A DNA stretch of 62,078 nucleotides from Pseudomonadota bacterium. Its GTDB lineage: Bacteria > Pseudomonadota > Alphaproteobacteria > Caulobacterales > Caulobacteraceae. Below are positions 40,837-50,103 of the stretch, in pieces. Location of the stretch: assembly GCA_021816155.1 (NCBI GenBank), contig JAKAZA010000002.1, positions 1-62,078 on the forward strand, read 5' to 3'. The translations under genes and the position numbers were made by a program. The notes under the pieces are model-generated. The model had not been told where the DNA came from. It ran no database searches and saw only the letters and a list, made by a program, of their open reading frames with translations. Each line of letters opens with the position of its first letter. The first letter of the stretch is position 1.

Positions 40837-41994
40837 TCACTGCATCCGGAAGAGATCGAGCGCGGTCTTGCCGAGGATCTTCTGCGCGTTCTCGACCGTG
40901 GTCGCGTCGAACACCGCCTGGATGGCGCTTCGCGTATAGCCGAAGGTCGATTCCTGGTGCGGATAGTCACTTGACCACATCACCCGCTCGGGACCGATGC
41001 GATGCAGAAGCTCCAGACCCGCGGGGTCTGTCATGAACGTGGCGTAGCAGTGGTTGAACCAGTACCAGCTCGGCGGATGGGCGAGCTTGGGGTTCATCAC
41101 GGTCGGGAACGAGTTGTAGATCATGTCCGCGTCGTGGAGCATCGAGGCGACCCAGCAGATGCCGCCCTCCACGAACACCACCCGCAGCTTCGGGAAGCGG
41201 TCGAAGACGCCGCCGAAGGTGAGCTGTCCCCAGATGTGGCGGAAGCCCTGCATCTGGGTCAGCACGAACGTGCCGGCCGCGCCCGGCGCCGCCGTCGGGA
41301 TCGCCTCGCCGATGTGGAAGCAGAGCGGCACGCCGCTTTCGCTGACCGCGTCCCACAGCGGATCAAGCTTGGGGTCGGAATACTGGATCGGCTCGCCCGC
41401 GTCGTCCTCACCCGGCTTGATCGGGACCATCAGGCAGCGCGCGCCGAGCTCGGCGCAGCGCGTCACTGAAGCGCCGGCCTGGCTCATGTCCCAGTAGTTG
41501 GGCACCATCACTGGAAACAGCCGCCCACCGCCCTCGGCGCAAGCCTCGGCGATGTGCTCGTTGTAGGCGCCGAACGTCTCGGCGCGGTTCATCATCTTGC
41601 CGAACATGTAGAGGCCGAACAGGCGCTGCGGGAAGATGAGCTCCTTCTCGACGCCCTCGATGTCGAGGTCGCGCAGCCGCGCCGCGACGTCGGTGAAGCC
41701 GGGCGTGCATTCCAGCGACGTGCAGAGCGCCGCGGCGACTGGCGACGGCGTCATCTGCTTGCCGTTCACCGTGAGCTGGTAGCCGCCGTCCCGGAATTCC
41801 ATCCTGGGCGCTTGCGCCTTCAGGTGTTCGGGAAAGCGGTCCACCCAGAGGTCGGTCTCCAGCATGTGGCTGTCGGCGGAGACGATGACCGTGCCGTCGG
41901 GCCACGCGTTCGTCGCGGCCTGCGGCCTGCGGTTGGGCGACAGGGCGATCCCGACCATCTCGGGTATCTCGAGCACGAAGCCATCGTCCGCCAT
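40837..41994 (-). CDS. Amidohydrolase family protein (ACMSD-like)
   Basis: VIVSADSHMLETDLWVDRFPEHLK, LPKLRVVFVEGGICWVASML, VMWSSDYPHQEST. Confidence 0.93.
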   Translation of the reverse strand: MADDGFVLEIPEMVGIALSPNRRPQAATNAWPDGTVIVSADSHMLETDLWVDRFPEHLKAQAPRMEFRDGGYQLTVNGKQMTPSPVAAALCTSLECTPGFTDVAARLRDLDIEGVEKELIFPQRLFGLYMFGKMMNRAETFGAYNEHIAEACAEGGGRLFPVMVPNYWDMSQAGASVTRCAELGARCLMVPIKPGEDDAGEPIQYSDPKLDPLWDAVSESGVPLCFHIGEAIPTAAPGAAGTFVLTQMQGFRHIWGQLTFGGVFDRFPKLRVVFVEGGICWVASMLHDADMIYNSFPTVMNPKLAHPPSWYWFNHCYATFMTDPAGLELLHRIGPERVMWSSDYPHQESTFGYTRSAIQAVFDATTVENAQKILGKTALDLFRMQ

Positions 41995-42027
41995 CTTGCT
42001 TCCTCCTGGCCGCGGACGGCGCGGCCC

Positions 42028-43692
42028 TCAGTTCAACGGGCAGATCACCCCCGACTTGGCGTCGGTGTAGCGTCCGCCTTCCCAGGCCACCTCGCCGTTC
42101 ACCACCACCGTCTCGACGCCCGACGAGTCGCGGACATAACGCATCCCGTCGCCCGGCATGTCGAACTCGGGCCGCTCCTCTCCGCGAGCGATCGTGTCAG
42201 GGTCGAACACGACGACATCGGCCGCGAACCCCGGCTTCAGCTCGCCGCGGCCCTTCAGCCCCCAGATCCTGGCCGTGTCGGAAGTGATCTTGCGCACGGC
42301 CTGTTCCAGGCTCAGGGCCCCAGAGCCGCGGACGAACTCGCTGAACAGGTAGCCCGTGTCGCCGTAGGTGGCGAACGAGGCGAGGTGGGCGCCGCCGTCG
42401 CTGGCGCCGATGTGGACGAAGGGACTGGCCAGCATCGGGCCGATGCGGCTGGTGTCGTCGTGACCGCGGCTGGCGGCGACGAACGCGACATCGAGACCGT
42501 GCTCGAGCGAGACGTCGATCAGCGCCCGCGCCGGGCTCTGCCCCCGCTCGGCCGCGATCTCGGCGAGCGTGCGTCCGACCAGATGTTCGGGCGCCTCGCC
42601 AGCGCGCACCACGAGCTCGCCGAACGCGGCCATGCCGCCGTCGGGCCCGGCGTCCTCGATCATCTTGTCGGCGATCTCCGCGTTCTTCAGCGCCGCGATC
42701 CGCTCCGGCAGTGGCAGGCGCAGCACCCGCACCCAGCGCGGGAAGCGGGCGAAGAACAGACTCGGACGCAGCAGCGAGAAGCTAATGTCGATCGGCCGGG
42801 TCTGCATCTGCGGCCAAACCTGCGCGCCCCGGGCGAACTGCTCTTCGACCCTGGTCAGCACCCGGCTGACGTTCTCGGGCGCGAGGCGGTTGTCGAACAG
42901 CGGCGAGAAGGTGGTCGGAATGCCGTGCTTCAGCGAAAGCTCGGCCAGCTGGTCGACGCGGGCGATCGTGATATCGGTGGCGTAGAACTCGGGCACGATC
43001 TGCAGCATGCGCCGTTGCTCGCCCAGAACCGCCGAGAGCGCGTCCAGCTCGGAGAAGTCGGCGAACCGCGACGGCACGGGCCGCCCGTTCTCGTCGACGT
43101 CGACGAAGCTCGTCGACAGGCCGACCGCGCCGGCGTCCAGCGACTGGCGCAGCAGATCCTGCATCGCGGCGACCTCGTCCGGCGTCGCGGCGCGCTGGTT
43201 CGCCGCCTCACCCATCACCCAGAGCCGGATCACGCTGTGGCCGACGAGCGGCGCCACGTTGATCGAAAGGCCCGGCTCGATGGCCTCGCGGTAGCCGGCG
43301 AAATCCTCCCACGTCCACTCGAACGCCTCGCTGAAGGCCTCGGGCGGCATCTCCTCGATCTGCTGGAACATGCCGACCAGCGCCCGGCGGTCCTTCGCCC
43401 GGAGCGGCGCCAGCGAGAGCGAGCAATTGCCGGGGACGACGGCGGTGATCCCATGCGCCAGCGCCGGCCTGGCCGCGCCGTCCCAAAGGAGCTGGACGTC
43501 GAAGTGAGTATGCGGGTCGATGAAGCCTGGGGCGACGACGCGGCCCGTTGCATCGATCGTGCGGCGGGCATCGCCGTCGAGGCGCTCGCCAACGGCGGCG
43601 ATGCGGCCGTCCTTCACGGCCACGTCGCCGATGAAGCCCTTGGCGCCCGTGCCGTCGACGACGGTGCCGCCCGCGATGATGAGGTCGAACAT
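42028..43692 (-). CDS. N-acyl-D-amino-acid deacylase family amidohydrolase
   Basis: DLIIAGGTVVDGTGAKGFIGDVAVKDGRI, VAPGFIDPHTHFDVQLLWD, IGASDGGAHLASF. Confidence 0.94.
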   Translation of the reverse strand: MFDLIIAGGTVVDGTGAKGFIGDVAVKDGRIAAVGERLDGDARRTIDATGRVVAPGFIDPHTHFDVQLLWDGAARPALAHGITAVVPGNCSLSLAPLRAKDRRALVGMFQQIEEMPPEAFSEAFEWTWEDFAGYREAIEPGLSINVAPLVGHSVIRLWVMGEAANQRAATPDEVAAMQDLLRQSLDAGAVGLSTSFVDVDENGRPVPSRFADFSELDALSAVLGEQRRMLQIVPEFYATDITIARVDQLAELSLKHGIPTTFSPLFDNRLAPENVSRVLTRVEEQFARGAQVWPQMQTRPIDISFSLLRPSLFFARFPRWVRVLRLPLPERIAALKNAEIADKMIEDAGPDGGMAAFGELVVRAGEAPEHLVGRTLAEIAAERGQSPARALIDVSLEHGLDVAFVAASRGHDDTSRIGPMLASPFVHIGASDGGAHLASFATYGDTGYLFSEFVRGSGALSLEQAVRKITSDTARIWGLKGRGELKPGFAADVVVFDPDTIARGEERPEFDMPGDGMRYVRDSSGVETVVVNGEVAWEGGRYTDAKSGVICPLN

Positions 43693-43693
43693 G

Positions 43694-43942
43694 TCAGAGA
43701 TCCCTGATAATCTGACGCCACGGCCGGCCGGCGAGCGCCGCTAGGTTGTCTGCGCCGGCGGCGCGGAGAAGGTCGAACCCGGCGGCCGGGTCCAGGGTGA
43801 CGAAGCTGCTCGCGCCGTTGCCGTGCCTGAGCCGCACCATCAGCTCGGCGGCGCCGTCGTGCCCGGCGACGACCTCGGCGGCCTCGACGACCGCATCATC
43901 GAGGCCGGTCGGGGAACAGCTCAGCGCGGCTGCGGCGCTCAT
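43694..43942 (-). CDS. Small hypothetical protein in deacylase operon
   Basis: MSAAAALSCSPTGLDDAVVEAAEVVAGHDGAAELMVRLRHGNG...; ATGA overlap with upstream ORF. Confidence 0.6.
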   Translation of the reverse strand: MSAAAALSCSPTGLDDAVVEAAEVVAGHDGAAELMVRLRHGNGASSFVTLDPAAGFDLLRAAGADNLAALAGRPWRQIIRDL

Positions 43943-44181
43943 GTGAGCGGTGGCTCCACGAACACCACATCGCTGCCGAGCATCAGTCCGCGCGGCTTGC
44001 GCATGGCGAAGATGTGCAGGTTCCACGCCCGTATCTGGTCTACGGCGTCGGCGAGCGGCGCGTCCGGCAGGGCGCGGGCCGCGAGCGCCTCGAGCGTCTC
44101 GTCTGGATGCGGGGTGACGAAGCGGCGCTGGCGGGCGAGGGTCATGCGCTTGATGCTGGCGCCAATCAAACGCGCGTTCAA
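43939..44181 (-). CDS. Small hypothetical protein in deacylase operon, possibly LysM-like
   Basis: PHPDETLEALAARALPDAPLADAVDQIRAWNLHIFAMRKPRGLMLGSDVVFVEPP. Confidence 0.6.
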   Translation of the reverse strand: MNARLIGASIKRMTLARQRRFVTPHPDETLEALAARALPDAPLADAVDQIRAWNLHIFAMRKPRGLMLGSDVVFVEPPLT

Positions 44182-44210
44182 CGCCGACGCGAGGGAACTT
44201 CAGGCGCCTT

Positions 44211-45338
44211 TTATCGCGTCCCGATCGCCTTCAGCAGGTCGACCTGCTGCGCGGGGATGGTGCCGTCCGCCATCGGCCCGACGTTGATCAGCAGGTTGCC
44301 GCCGTGAGCGGTGACATCGCGGTACAGGGAGATCAGGCCCTCCGCCGTCAGGTAGTCCTCCGGACGCTCGTTGCGGTTGTAGCCGAACGCCAGCCCCAGA
44401 CCGCGCGTGGATTCCCATTTCTTGCCGCCGAAGCCCGCGCTCTCGCTGTACTCGGCGGTTCGGAAGTCGCAGTGCGGCGGAGGCGGCGCGTGCTGCTCGC
44501 CGCCGGCCAGGACAGCCGCCTTGACCTGCGCGTCGAACGCCGCGAGCGCCGCCGGGTCGGCGAGGGCGTCGAAGAGCGCTCGTTCGGCCATCCAGCGGTC
44601 GTTGACCACGCCATCCGGCACGGCGGCGTAGTAATCGGCGAAGAGGCCGGGCAGCCGTTCCTTGTCCGGCCAGGCGATGTCGTTCCAGAGCACCGACGGG
44701 CGGTAGCGGGCGATCAGCTCGCGCACCTGGGCCTCGGCGTAGTCGGCGTAGTCGGCGCTGGTCGGGACGCAGGCCAGCATGTCGCCGAAGCTCCGGATCG
44801 GGCGATGCTTGAACGTCCAGTCGAGGCCGCCGGAATAATACAGCCCGAAGCGCATGCCTCGCGCGCGAACCGCCTCGGCCAACTCGCCGATGAAGTCGCG
44901 GCTCGATCGCCAGCCGGGACGATGCGGGTTCTCCACGCTGGTCGGCCAGAGGCAGTAACCGTCGTGGTGCTTGGTCACGGGCACGACGTAGCTCGCGCCG
45001 GCCTCCGCGAAGAGAGCGGCCCAGGCCGCGGCGTCGAACGCGGCCGCGGCGGCTTCGAAAGCAGGCCGAAAGCCCTCGTAAGGCTGATCCCCGTAGGTCT
45101 CGGCGTGCTGGCGAGCCGTCGCGCTGCCCGGGATGCGCATCGCGTTGGCGTACCACTCGGCGTAGGGCGCGAGCGCGAACACATCATCGTAGCGCCGCCG
45201 GGTGAGCTCGGTGATCGATTCCCCGCGCGGCGCCCAGGCCGGTACCGAGAATACGCCCCAGTGGATGAACACGCCGAGTTGGGGCGTCGCGTACCAGTCC
45301 GGGCAGGGCCGCCCGGCCAGCGCGCTGAAGTCAGCCAT
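44211..45338 (-). CDS. Alpha-L-fucosidase (GH29)
   Basis: WYATPQLGVFIHWGVFSVPAW, VPVTKHHDGYCLWPTSVENP, VLWNDIAWPDK, NLLINVGPMADGTI. Confidence 0.95.
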   Translation of the reverse strand: MADFSALAGRPCPDWYATPQLGVFIHWGVFSVPAWAPRGESITELTRRRYDDVFALAPYAEWYANAMRIPGSATARQHAETYGDQPYEGFRPAFEAAAAAFDAAAWAALFAEAGASYVVPVTKHHDGYCLWPTSVENPHRPGWRSSRDFIGELAEAVRARGMRFGLYYSGGLDWTFKHRPIRSFGDMLACVPTSADYADYAEAQVRELIARYRPSVLWNDIAWPDKERLPGLFADYYAAVPDGVVNDRWMAERALFDALADPAALAAFDAQVKAAVLAGGEQHAPPPPHCDFRTAEYSESAGFGGKKWESTRGLGLAFGYNRNERPEDYLTAEGLISLYRDVTAHGGNLLINVGPMADGTIPAQQVDLLKAIGTR

Positions 45339-45464
45339 CGCACACCCTCCGAGCGCGCCGGAATGGCGCGGACCCGATACAGCGCATCCGGCGCCGCGCC
45401 GGATGGGCGCGGGCCGGTTTGCGCTAACTCGCCCCGGACCGGATGTCCGGCGCCGGTGGCGTCG

Positions 45465-46610
45465 CTAGTTCACCTTCTCGAGCACGTGGATGGCGCAGGC
45501 CGAGCCCATGCCCACCACATGGGTCAGGCCGAGGCGCGCACCCTTCACCTGGCGCGCCCCCGCCTCGCCGCGCAGGTGCGTGGTGATCTCATAGATGTTG
45601 GCGATGCCGGTGGCCCCAAGCGGGTGTCCCTTGGAGAGCAGCCCACCGGATACGTTCACCGGGATGCGGCCGCCAAGCGCCGTCTCGCCGCTGTCGATCA
45701 GCCGGCCGGCCTCGCCGTCGGCGCAGAGGCCGAGATTCTCGTAGTGGACGATCTCCGCGGTGGCGAAGCAGTCGTGCAACTCGACGAGGTTGATGTCCTC
45801 CGGGCCGACGCCGGCCTGCTCGTAGGCCTCCTTGGCCGCCAGCCGCGTCACCGCGTTGAAGTCCGGCATGACGAGGTTGCGCGGGGTGTAGGGGTCGGAG
45901 GTCATGGCCGCGGCGCGGACGCGCACGGCGCGGCTCATCAGACCCTTCTCCTTCACCTTCTTCTCGCTCATCAGCACCGCGGCGGCCGAACCGTCGACGT
46001 TCACCGAGCACATCAGCTTGGTGTTGGGGTAGGAGATCATCTCCGCGCCCATCACCTCCTGCAGCGGCGTCTCGATCTGGTACATCGCCTTCGGGTTCAG
46101 CGTGGAGTGGTGATGGTTCTTCACCGAAACCTTGGCGAACTGCTCGAACGTCGTCCCGTACTTGCGGGAGTGCTCCATACCGACATGGGCGAAAACTGAC
46201 GGCATCGTGCCCGAGCCGAGGAGCCCCTCGGTCGGTATGCCGGAGGCGCCGCCGCCGCCGCCCAGGAGACCCTTGCCCATCTGCTCGACGCCGACCGCAA
46301 GCACGGTATCGTACTGGCCGGCCCTGATCGCCATGTAGCCTTCGCGGAAGGCGGTCGCGCCGGTGGCGCAGGCGTTGGCGCAGTTGACCACCGGGATGCC
46401 GGTCTGGCCGATCTCCTGCAGCACGCGCTGGCCGACCATCGCGCTGGCCTGGCCGAGGTTGCCGCAATAGAGCGCCTGCATGTCCTGGATGGTGAGTCCG
46501 CAGTCGTCGAGGGCCATCAAGGCCGCCTCGGCGCCAAGGCTCGGCACCGTCCGGTCCGGAAAACGGCCGAATTTAATCATGTCGACGCCGACAACGTAGA
46601 CTTCGGTCAT
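45465..46610 (-). CDS. Thiolase family protein
   Basis: VYVVGVDMIKFGRFPDRTV, VVNCANACATGATAFREGYMAI, NVSGGLLSKGHPLGATGIANIYE. Confidence 0.94.
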   Translation of the reverse strand: MTEVYVVGVDMIKFGRFPDRTVPSLGAEAALMALDDCGLTIQDMQALYCGNLGQASAMVGQRVLQEIGQTGIPVVNCANACATGATAFREGYMAIRAGQYDTVLAVGVEQMGKGLLGGGGGASGIPTEGLLGSGTMPSVFAHVGMEHSRKYGTTFEQFAKVSVKNHHHSTLNPKAMYQIETPLQEVMGAEMISYPNTKLMCSVNVDGSAAAVLMSEKKVKEKGLMSRAVRVRAAAMTSDPYTPRNLVMPDFNAVTRLAAKEAYEQAGVGPEDINLVELHDCFATAEIVHYENLGLCADGEAGRLIDSGETALGGRIPVNVSGGLLSKGHPLGATGIANIYEITTHLRGEAGARQVKGARLGLTHVVGMGSACAIHVLEKVN

Positions 46611-46623
46611 TGGCGCAGCTCCT

Positions 46624-47058
46624 CTAGTTGGCTGGCGTGAAGAAGTAGGACAGGTACGAGTTCCCTTCCCTGTCCTTCCGCCCGGCGTCGCGGAAGACGA
46701 CGTTGACGGGCATGTCGAATTTGATCGCCTCGGCGTTCGGGACCATGTCCACGAGGTTGCCCTTCAAGCAGCCACCACCTTCGAGGTCGACGATGGCCGA
46801 GATGAAGGGCACCGGGACGCCCGGGAAGTTCCGATGCACGACCGTGAAGTTGTAAAGCTTGCCCTTATTGGAAAGCCGGACCGGCTGCATCTGGCCGCGT
46901 GTCCCGCAAGCGGCGCAGACCATCCGCTGGCCGAGGAAGACCTCGCCGCAGTGGCCGCACTTGTGGCCCTCGAGGTAGGGCTCGCCGCTTTCTGGGATCT
47001 TCAGGAACGGGACCACCGGCAACGGCTTGGCGGCGGTCTTGGTCTCGGCTTCCGGCAT
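46624..47058 (-). CDS. Zn-ribbon domain OB-fold protein (DUF35/ChsH2-like)
   Basis: GHKCGHCGEVFLGQRMVCAACGTRGQMQPVRLSNKGKLYNFTVVHRNFPGVPVPFISAIVDLEGGGCLKGNLVD. Confidence 0.94.
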   Translation of the reverse strand: MPEAETKTAAKPLPVVPFLKIPESGEPYLEGHKCGHCGEVFLGQRMVCAACGTRGQMQPVRLSNKGKLYNFTVVHRNFPGVPVPFISAIVDLEGGGCLKGNLVDMVPNAEAIKFDMPVNVVFRDAGRKDREGNSYLSYFFTPAN

Positions 47059-47290
47059 GGCTTCCTCGCAAACGACTGGCGCGGGAGTATTTCGGCGCGC
47101 GACCCTATACCTCGCGGCCCGATTGACAACGCCGACGTGGCGTCAAGCGTGCGTGAGCGATGGACGGTGCGCGCCAACCTTGCCGAAAAGTCATCCTGAT
47201 TCCGCCACTTCAGCCTTGCCCTCCCGCCGCGGATCGTCGCTGAATAGATGACGCCGGCGTCACGAGAATGCCGCCTTTGGAGGAGCGCCT

Positions 47291-48712
47291 TTGAGTATCG
47301 CCGCCGAGGCCAGGCCGCGCACCCCGCTTTCGACGATCTTCGCCTTCGGCGCCGGCTCGCTCCCGCTCGCGGCGCTGAACATCTCAATGGCGATCTCGGT
47401 TCAGCCCTACTTCGCACAGAACCTGGGCATGAGCCTGGTCACGATCGCCAGCGCGTTCTTCACCGTCCGGATGCTGGACCTCGGCGTCGACGTCGTCCTC
47501 GCGATCCTGATGGACCGCACGCGGACGCCGATCGGCCGCTACCGGGGCTGGACCATCCTGGGCGCGCCGATCCTGATGCTCGGGGTCTACCAGCTGTTCA
47601 TGGCGCCCAAGGGGATCGGCGGGAACTACCTCGTGCTCTGGCTGCTCGTCTACGCGCTGGGGTCCTCGATCGTCGGGCTCTCGCGTTCGTCCTGGAGCGC
47701 CACTGTCGTCACACGCTACGACCAGCGCGCGCGCTTCTACGGCTACCTGACCGCCATCGGCGTGCTCGGAACCCTGACCGCTCTGGCGACGCCCATCATT
47801 TCAGGCGCGATCGTTAAGGGGCCGCACAACAACGTGCAGATCATGGGCTGGACCATCCTGGCCCTGACGCCGCTCGGCATCGGCGTCACCGCGCTCTTCG
47901 TGCCGGAGAAGGTGAGCGTCGACACCCACGCCCGCCGCGCGCCGCTGGCGGACTACTTGGACCTTGTTCGGCGGCCGGAGGTTCTGCGCCTCTTCTTCTC
48001 CAGCTTCGCGCTCGCGCTCGGGCCCGGCTGGATGGCCAATCTCTATCTCTTCTTCTTCAAGGACGCCCGCGGCTTCAGTGAAGCCGGGGCGTACGGGCTG
48101 CTGATCGTCTACGTCCTCGCCGGCGTCGCGGGCGCCCCGCTGATCGGGTGGATCGGCGGCCGCTTCGGCAAGCACCGCACCATGATCGGGGCCGCCATCT
48201 GCTACTCCCTCGGCCTGTGCATGGTGAACGTCGTGCCGAAGGCGAATTTCGTCGCCGGCATGCCGATCATGGTCTGGTGCGGCTTCTGGGCCATCGCGTT
48301 CGACCTGATGACCAGCGCGATGATGGCCGATGTCGGCGACCAGGTTCGGCTGGAACAGGGCAAGGAGCGGATGGCGCTGTTGTTCGCGCTCACGGGACTG
48401 GCAGGCAAGCTGGCCGCCGCCGGCGCGGTGATCATCTCCTATCCCTTGCTGCAGGCGGTCGGCTACCTGCCGAAACTCGGCGCGCACAACACGCCGGCCG
48501 CTATCAACGGCCTGACGCTGGTGTTCATCATCGGCCCGATCTTCTGGGTGATGCTTGGCGGCGTTTGCTTCCTTGGCTGGAAACTCGACCATCGCAGGCA
48601 TACGGAGATTCGCGAGGCGCTCGACGCGCGCGACAGTCTTCTGATCCACGAAACGCAAGCGGCGAGCGACGGCGCCCTGCCCGGTCGCCTGGTCGGCGAC
48701 GGGATCGGCTGA
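47291..48712 (+). CDS. MFS transporter (GPH/sugar:cation symporter-like)
   Basis: Multiple TM segments; DVVLAILMDRTRTPIGRYRGWTILGAPILML. Confidence 0.92.
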   Translation: MSIAAEARPRTPLSTIFAFGAGSLPLAALNISMAISVQPYFAQNLGMSLVTIASAFFTVRMLDLGVDVVLAILMDRTRTPIGRYRGWTILGAPILMLGVYQLFMAPKGIGGNYLVLWLLVYALGSSIVGLSRSSWSATVVTRYDQRARFYGYLTAIGVLGTLTALATPIISGAIVKGPHNNVQIMGWTILALTPLGIGVTALFVPEKVSVDTHARRAPLADYLDLVRRPEVLRLFFSSFALALGPGWMANLYLFFFKDARGFSEAGAYGLLIVYVLAGVAGAPLIGWIGGRFGKHRTMIGAAICYSLGLCMVNVVPKANFVAGMPIMVWCGFWAIAFDLMTSAMMADVGDQVRLEQGKERMALLFALTGLAGKLAAAGAVIISYPLLQAVGYLPKLGAHNTPAAINGLTLVFIIGPIFWVMLGGVCFLGWKLDHRRHTEIREALDARDSLLIHETQAASDGALPGRLVGDGIG

Positions 48713-48809
48713 GGCCCCGATCGCCCCGCAACCCACGGCGTGTTGACCCTGGTCCGGCCGCATGGCCATGTTACGCGACCAATAGCGTGACGGTCGGGGG
48801 ACGTTGGCG

Positions 48810-50063
48810 ATGCGATTGGTGACGCGTGCGGCCGTATTGGCGGCCATGTGCCTTTTCTTGGCTGGATGCATCACGTTCGGCTCGATCGGCGATCGGGGCA
48901 CTGCGCTCAACGAGGGCGTCGGCGGGTGGCAGAACCGCGGGATCTTGCTCAACATCGTGCGCGCCAGCCGCCACGAGCCGCTCTACTTCCTGTCGCTGAA
49001 CAACGCGATCGGCACCGGCGTCTCGGACTTCAAGTTCGGCTTGCCGCCGTTCACGGTAGGGCCGCGCCTCAGTCTGGCGCAAAAGCAGTACACGTTCGGC
49101 GCCAACGCCTCGACATCCCTGGACAACTCGACCACCACCCAGTTCCAGGTGAACGTCTTCTCGAACCAGGCCTTCTACATGGGCATCATGCAGCCGCTTG
49201 GCCTGGACGAGGTCAGCCTGCTGCTGGACCAAGGCTTCCCGCGCGAGCTGATCTTCTATCTTGTGATCGACAAGGCGAAGCTGACGCCGACCAACGGCCA
49301 GCCCGCGTTCTTCGTCTACAACGACCCGTCGAACTCGAAATACTGGATGTTCGTCCAGGCGATCCAGTCAGCGATGATCCACGGCCTCGTCGTCGAGACG
49401 CCGAACCCGGAACTCGAGGCCACCGTGACGCACCCCGCCGAACCGGGCGCGACGTCCGACGCCGCGGACCCGGCCCAGGCCGCCGAGGCGGGCGCGAATG
49501 CGCCGCCCGACGCCGGCGAGGCCGGCCCTCGCCCGAGGCCCGACGCCAACGTGAGCGAGCACCCGACGCGCGCCGACCGTTCGCTCGCGCCCCAGCTCTG
49601 CTTCGAGCGGGCGATGGCCACGGACGCAGCCAAGAAGGAATTCGCCGAACTGATCGCGGAAGGACGCAAGCCGAATTTCTGCGGCCACCCGCTCGCCCAC
49701 CCGCATCTGACCGTCCGGCTCTTCGGCCAGGACTACGAGGTCGAGATCTTCACCCGCTCGGTGAGCGGGATTTTCCGCTACCTCGGCGGGGTGCTGGCCG
49801 ATCCGGCCAAAGCGCCGGTGCTGGTCGACTACGGCGTGCCGGGTGAAACGACGCCCACGGGCCCGCTGCTCGACGTGCGCTCGCAAGGCGGCATCACCGG
49901 TTTCGGGTGTTTCGCCCACGTCTATTACGCCGAGCGTCCGTGGTGCGTGCCCGAACAGGGCCGACAGACCACACGCGACATCTTCAACGTGCTTACGATG
50001 CTCGTGGCGCTCAAGCAGAAGCCCAGCGACCTCCCCGCATCCTCGATCCTGCTCGGCGGGTGA
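48810..50063 (+). CDS. Hypothetical lipoprotein
   Basis: Lipobox CLFLAGC; Ala/Pro/Glu linker around residues 215-255. Confidence 0.85.
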   Translation: MRLVTRAAVLAAMCLFLAGCITFGSIGDRGTALNEGVGGWQNRGILLNIVRASRHEPLYFLSLNNAIGTGVSDFKFGLPPFTVGPRLSLAQKQYTFGANASTSLDNSTTTQFQVNVFSNQAFYMGIMQPLGLDEVSLLLDQGFPRELIFYLVIDKAKLTPTNGQPAFFVYNDPSNSKYWMFVQAIQSAMIHGLVVETPNPELEATVTHPAEPGATSDAADPAQAAEAGANAPPDAGEAGPRPRPDANVSEHPTRADRSLAPQLCFERAMATDAAKKEFAELIAEGRKPNFCGHPLAHPHLTVRLFGQDYEVEIFTRSVSGIFRYLGGVLADPAKAPVLVDYGVPGETTPTGPLLDVRSQGGITGFGCFAHVYYAERPWCVPEQGRQTTRDIFNVLTMLVALKQKPSDLPASSILLGG

Positions 50064-50103
50064 CGGATCGCGCATGGACGCCCGCACAGGCCTAACCTAA
50101 ACC

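Noticed and set aside
41554-43707. 717-aa plus-strand ORF
   Set aside because: Antisense to the two amidohydrolase genes; no recognisable motifs.
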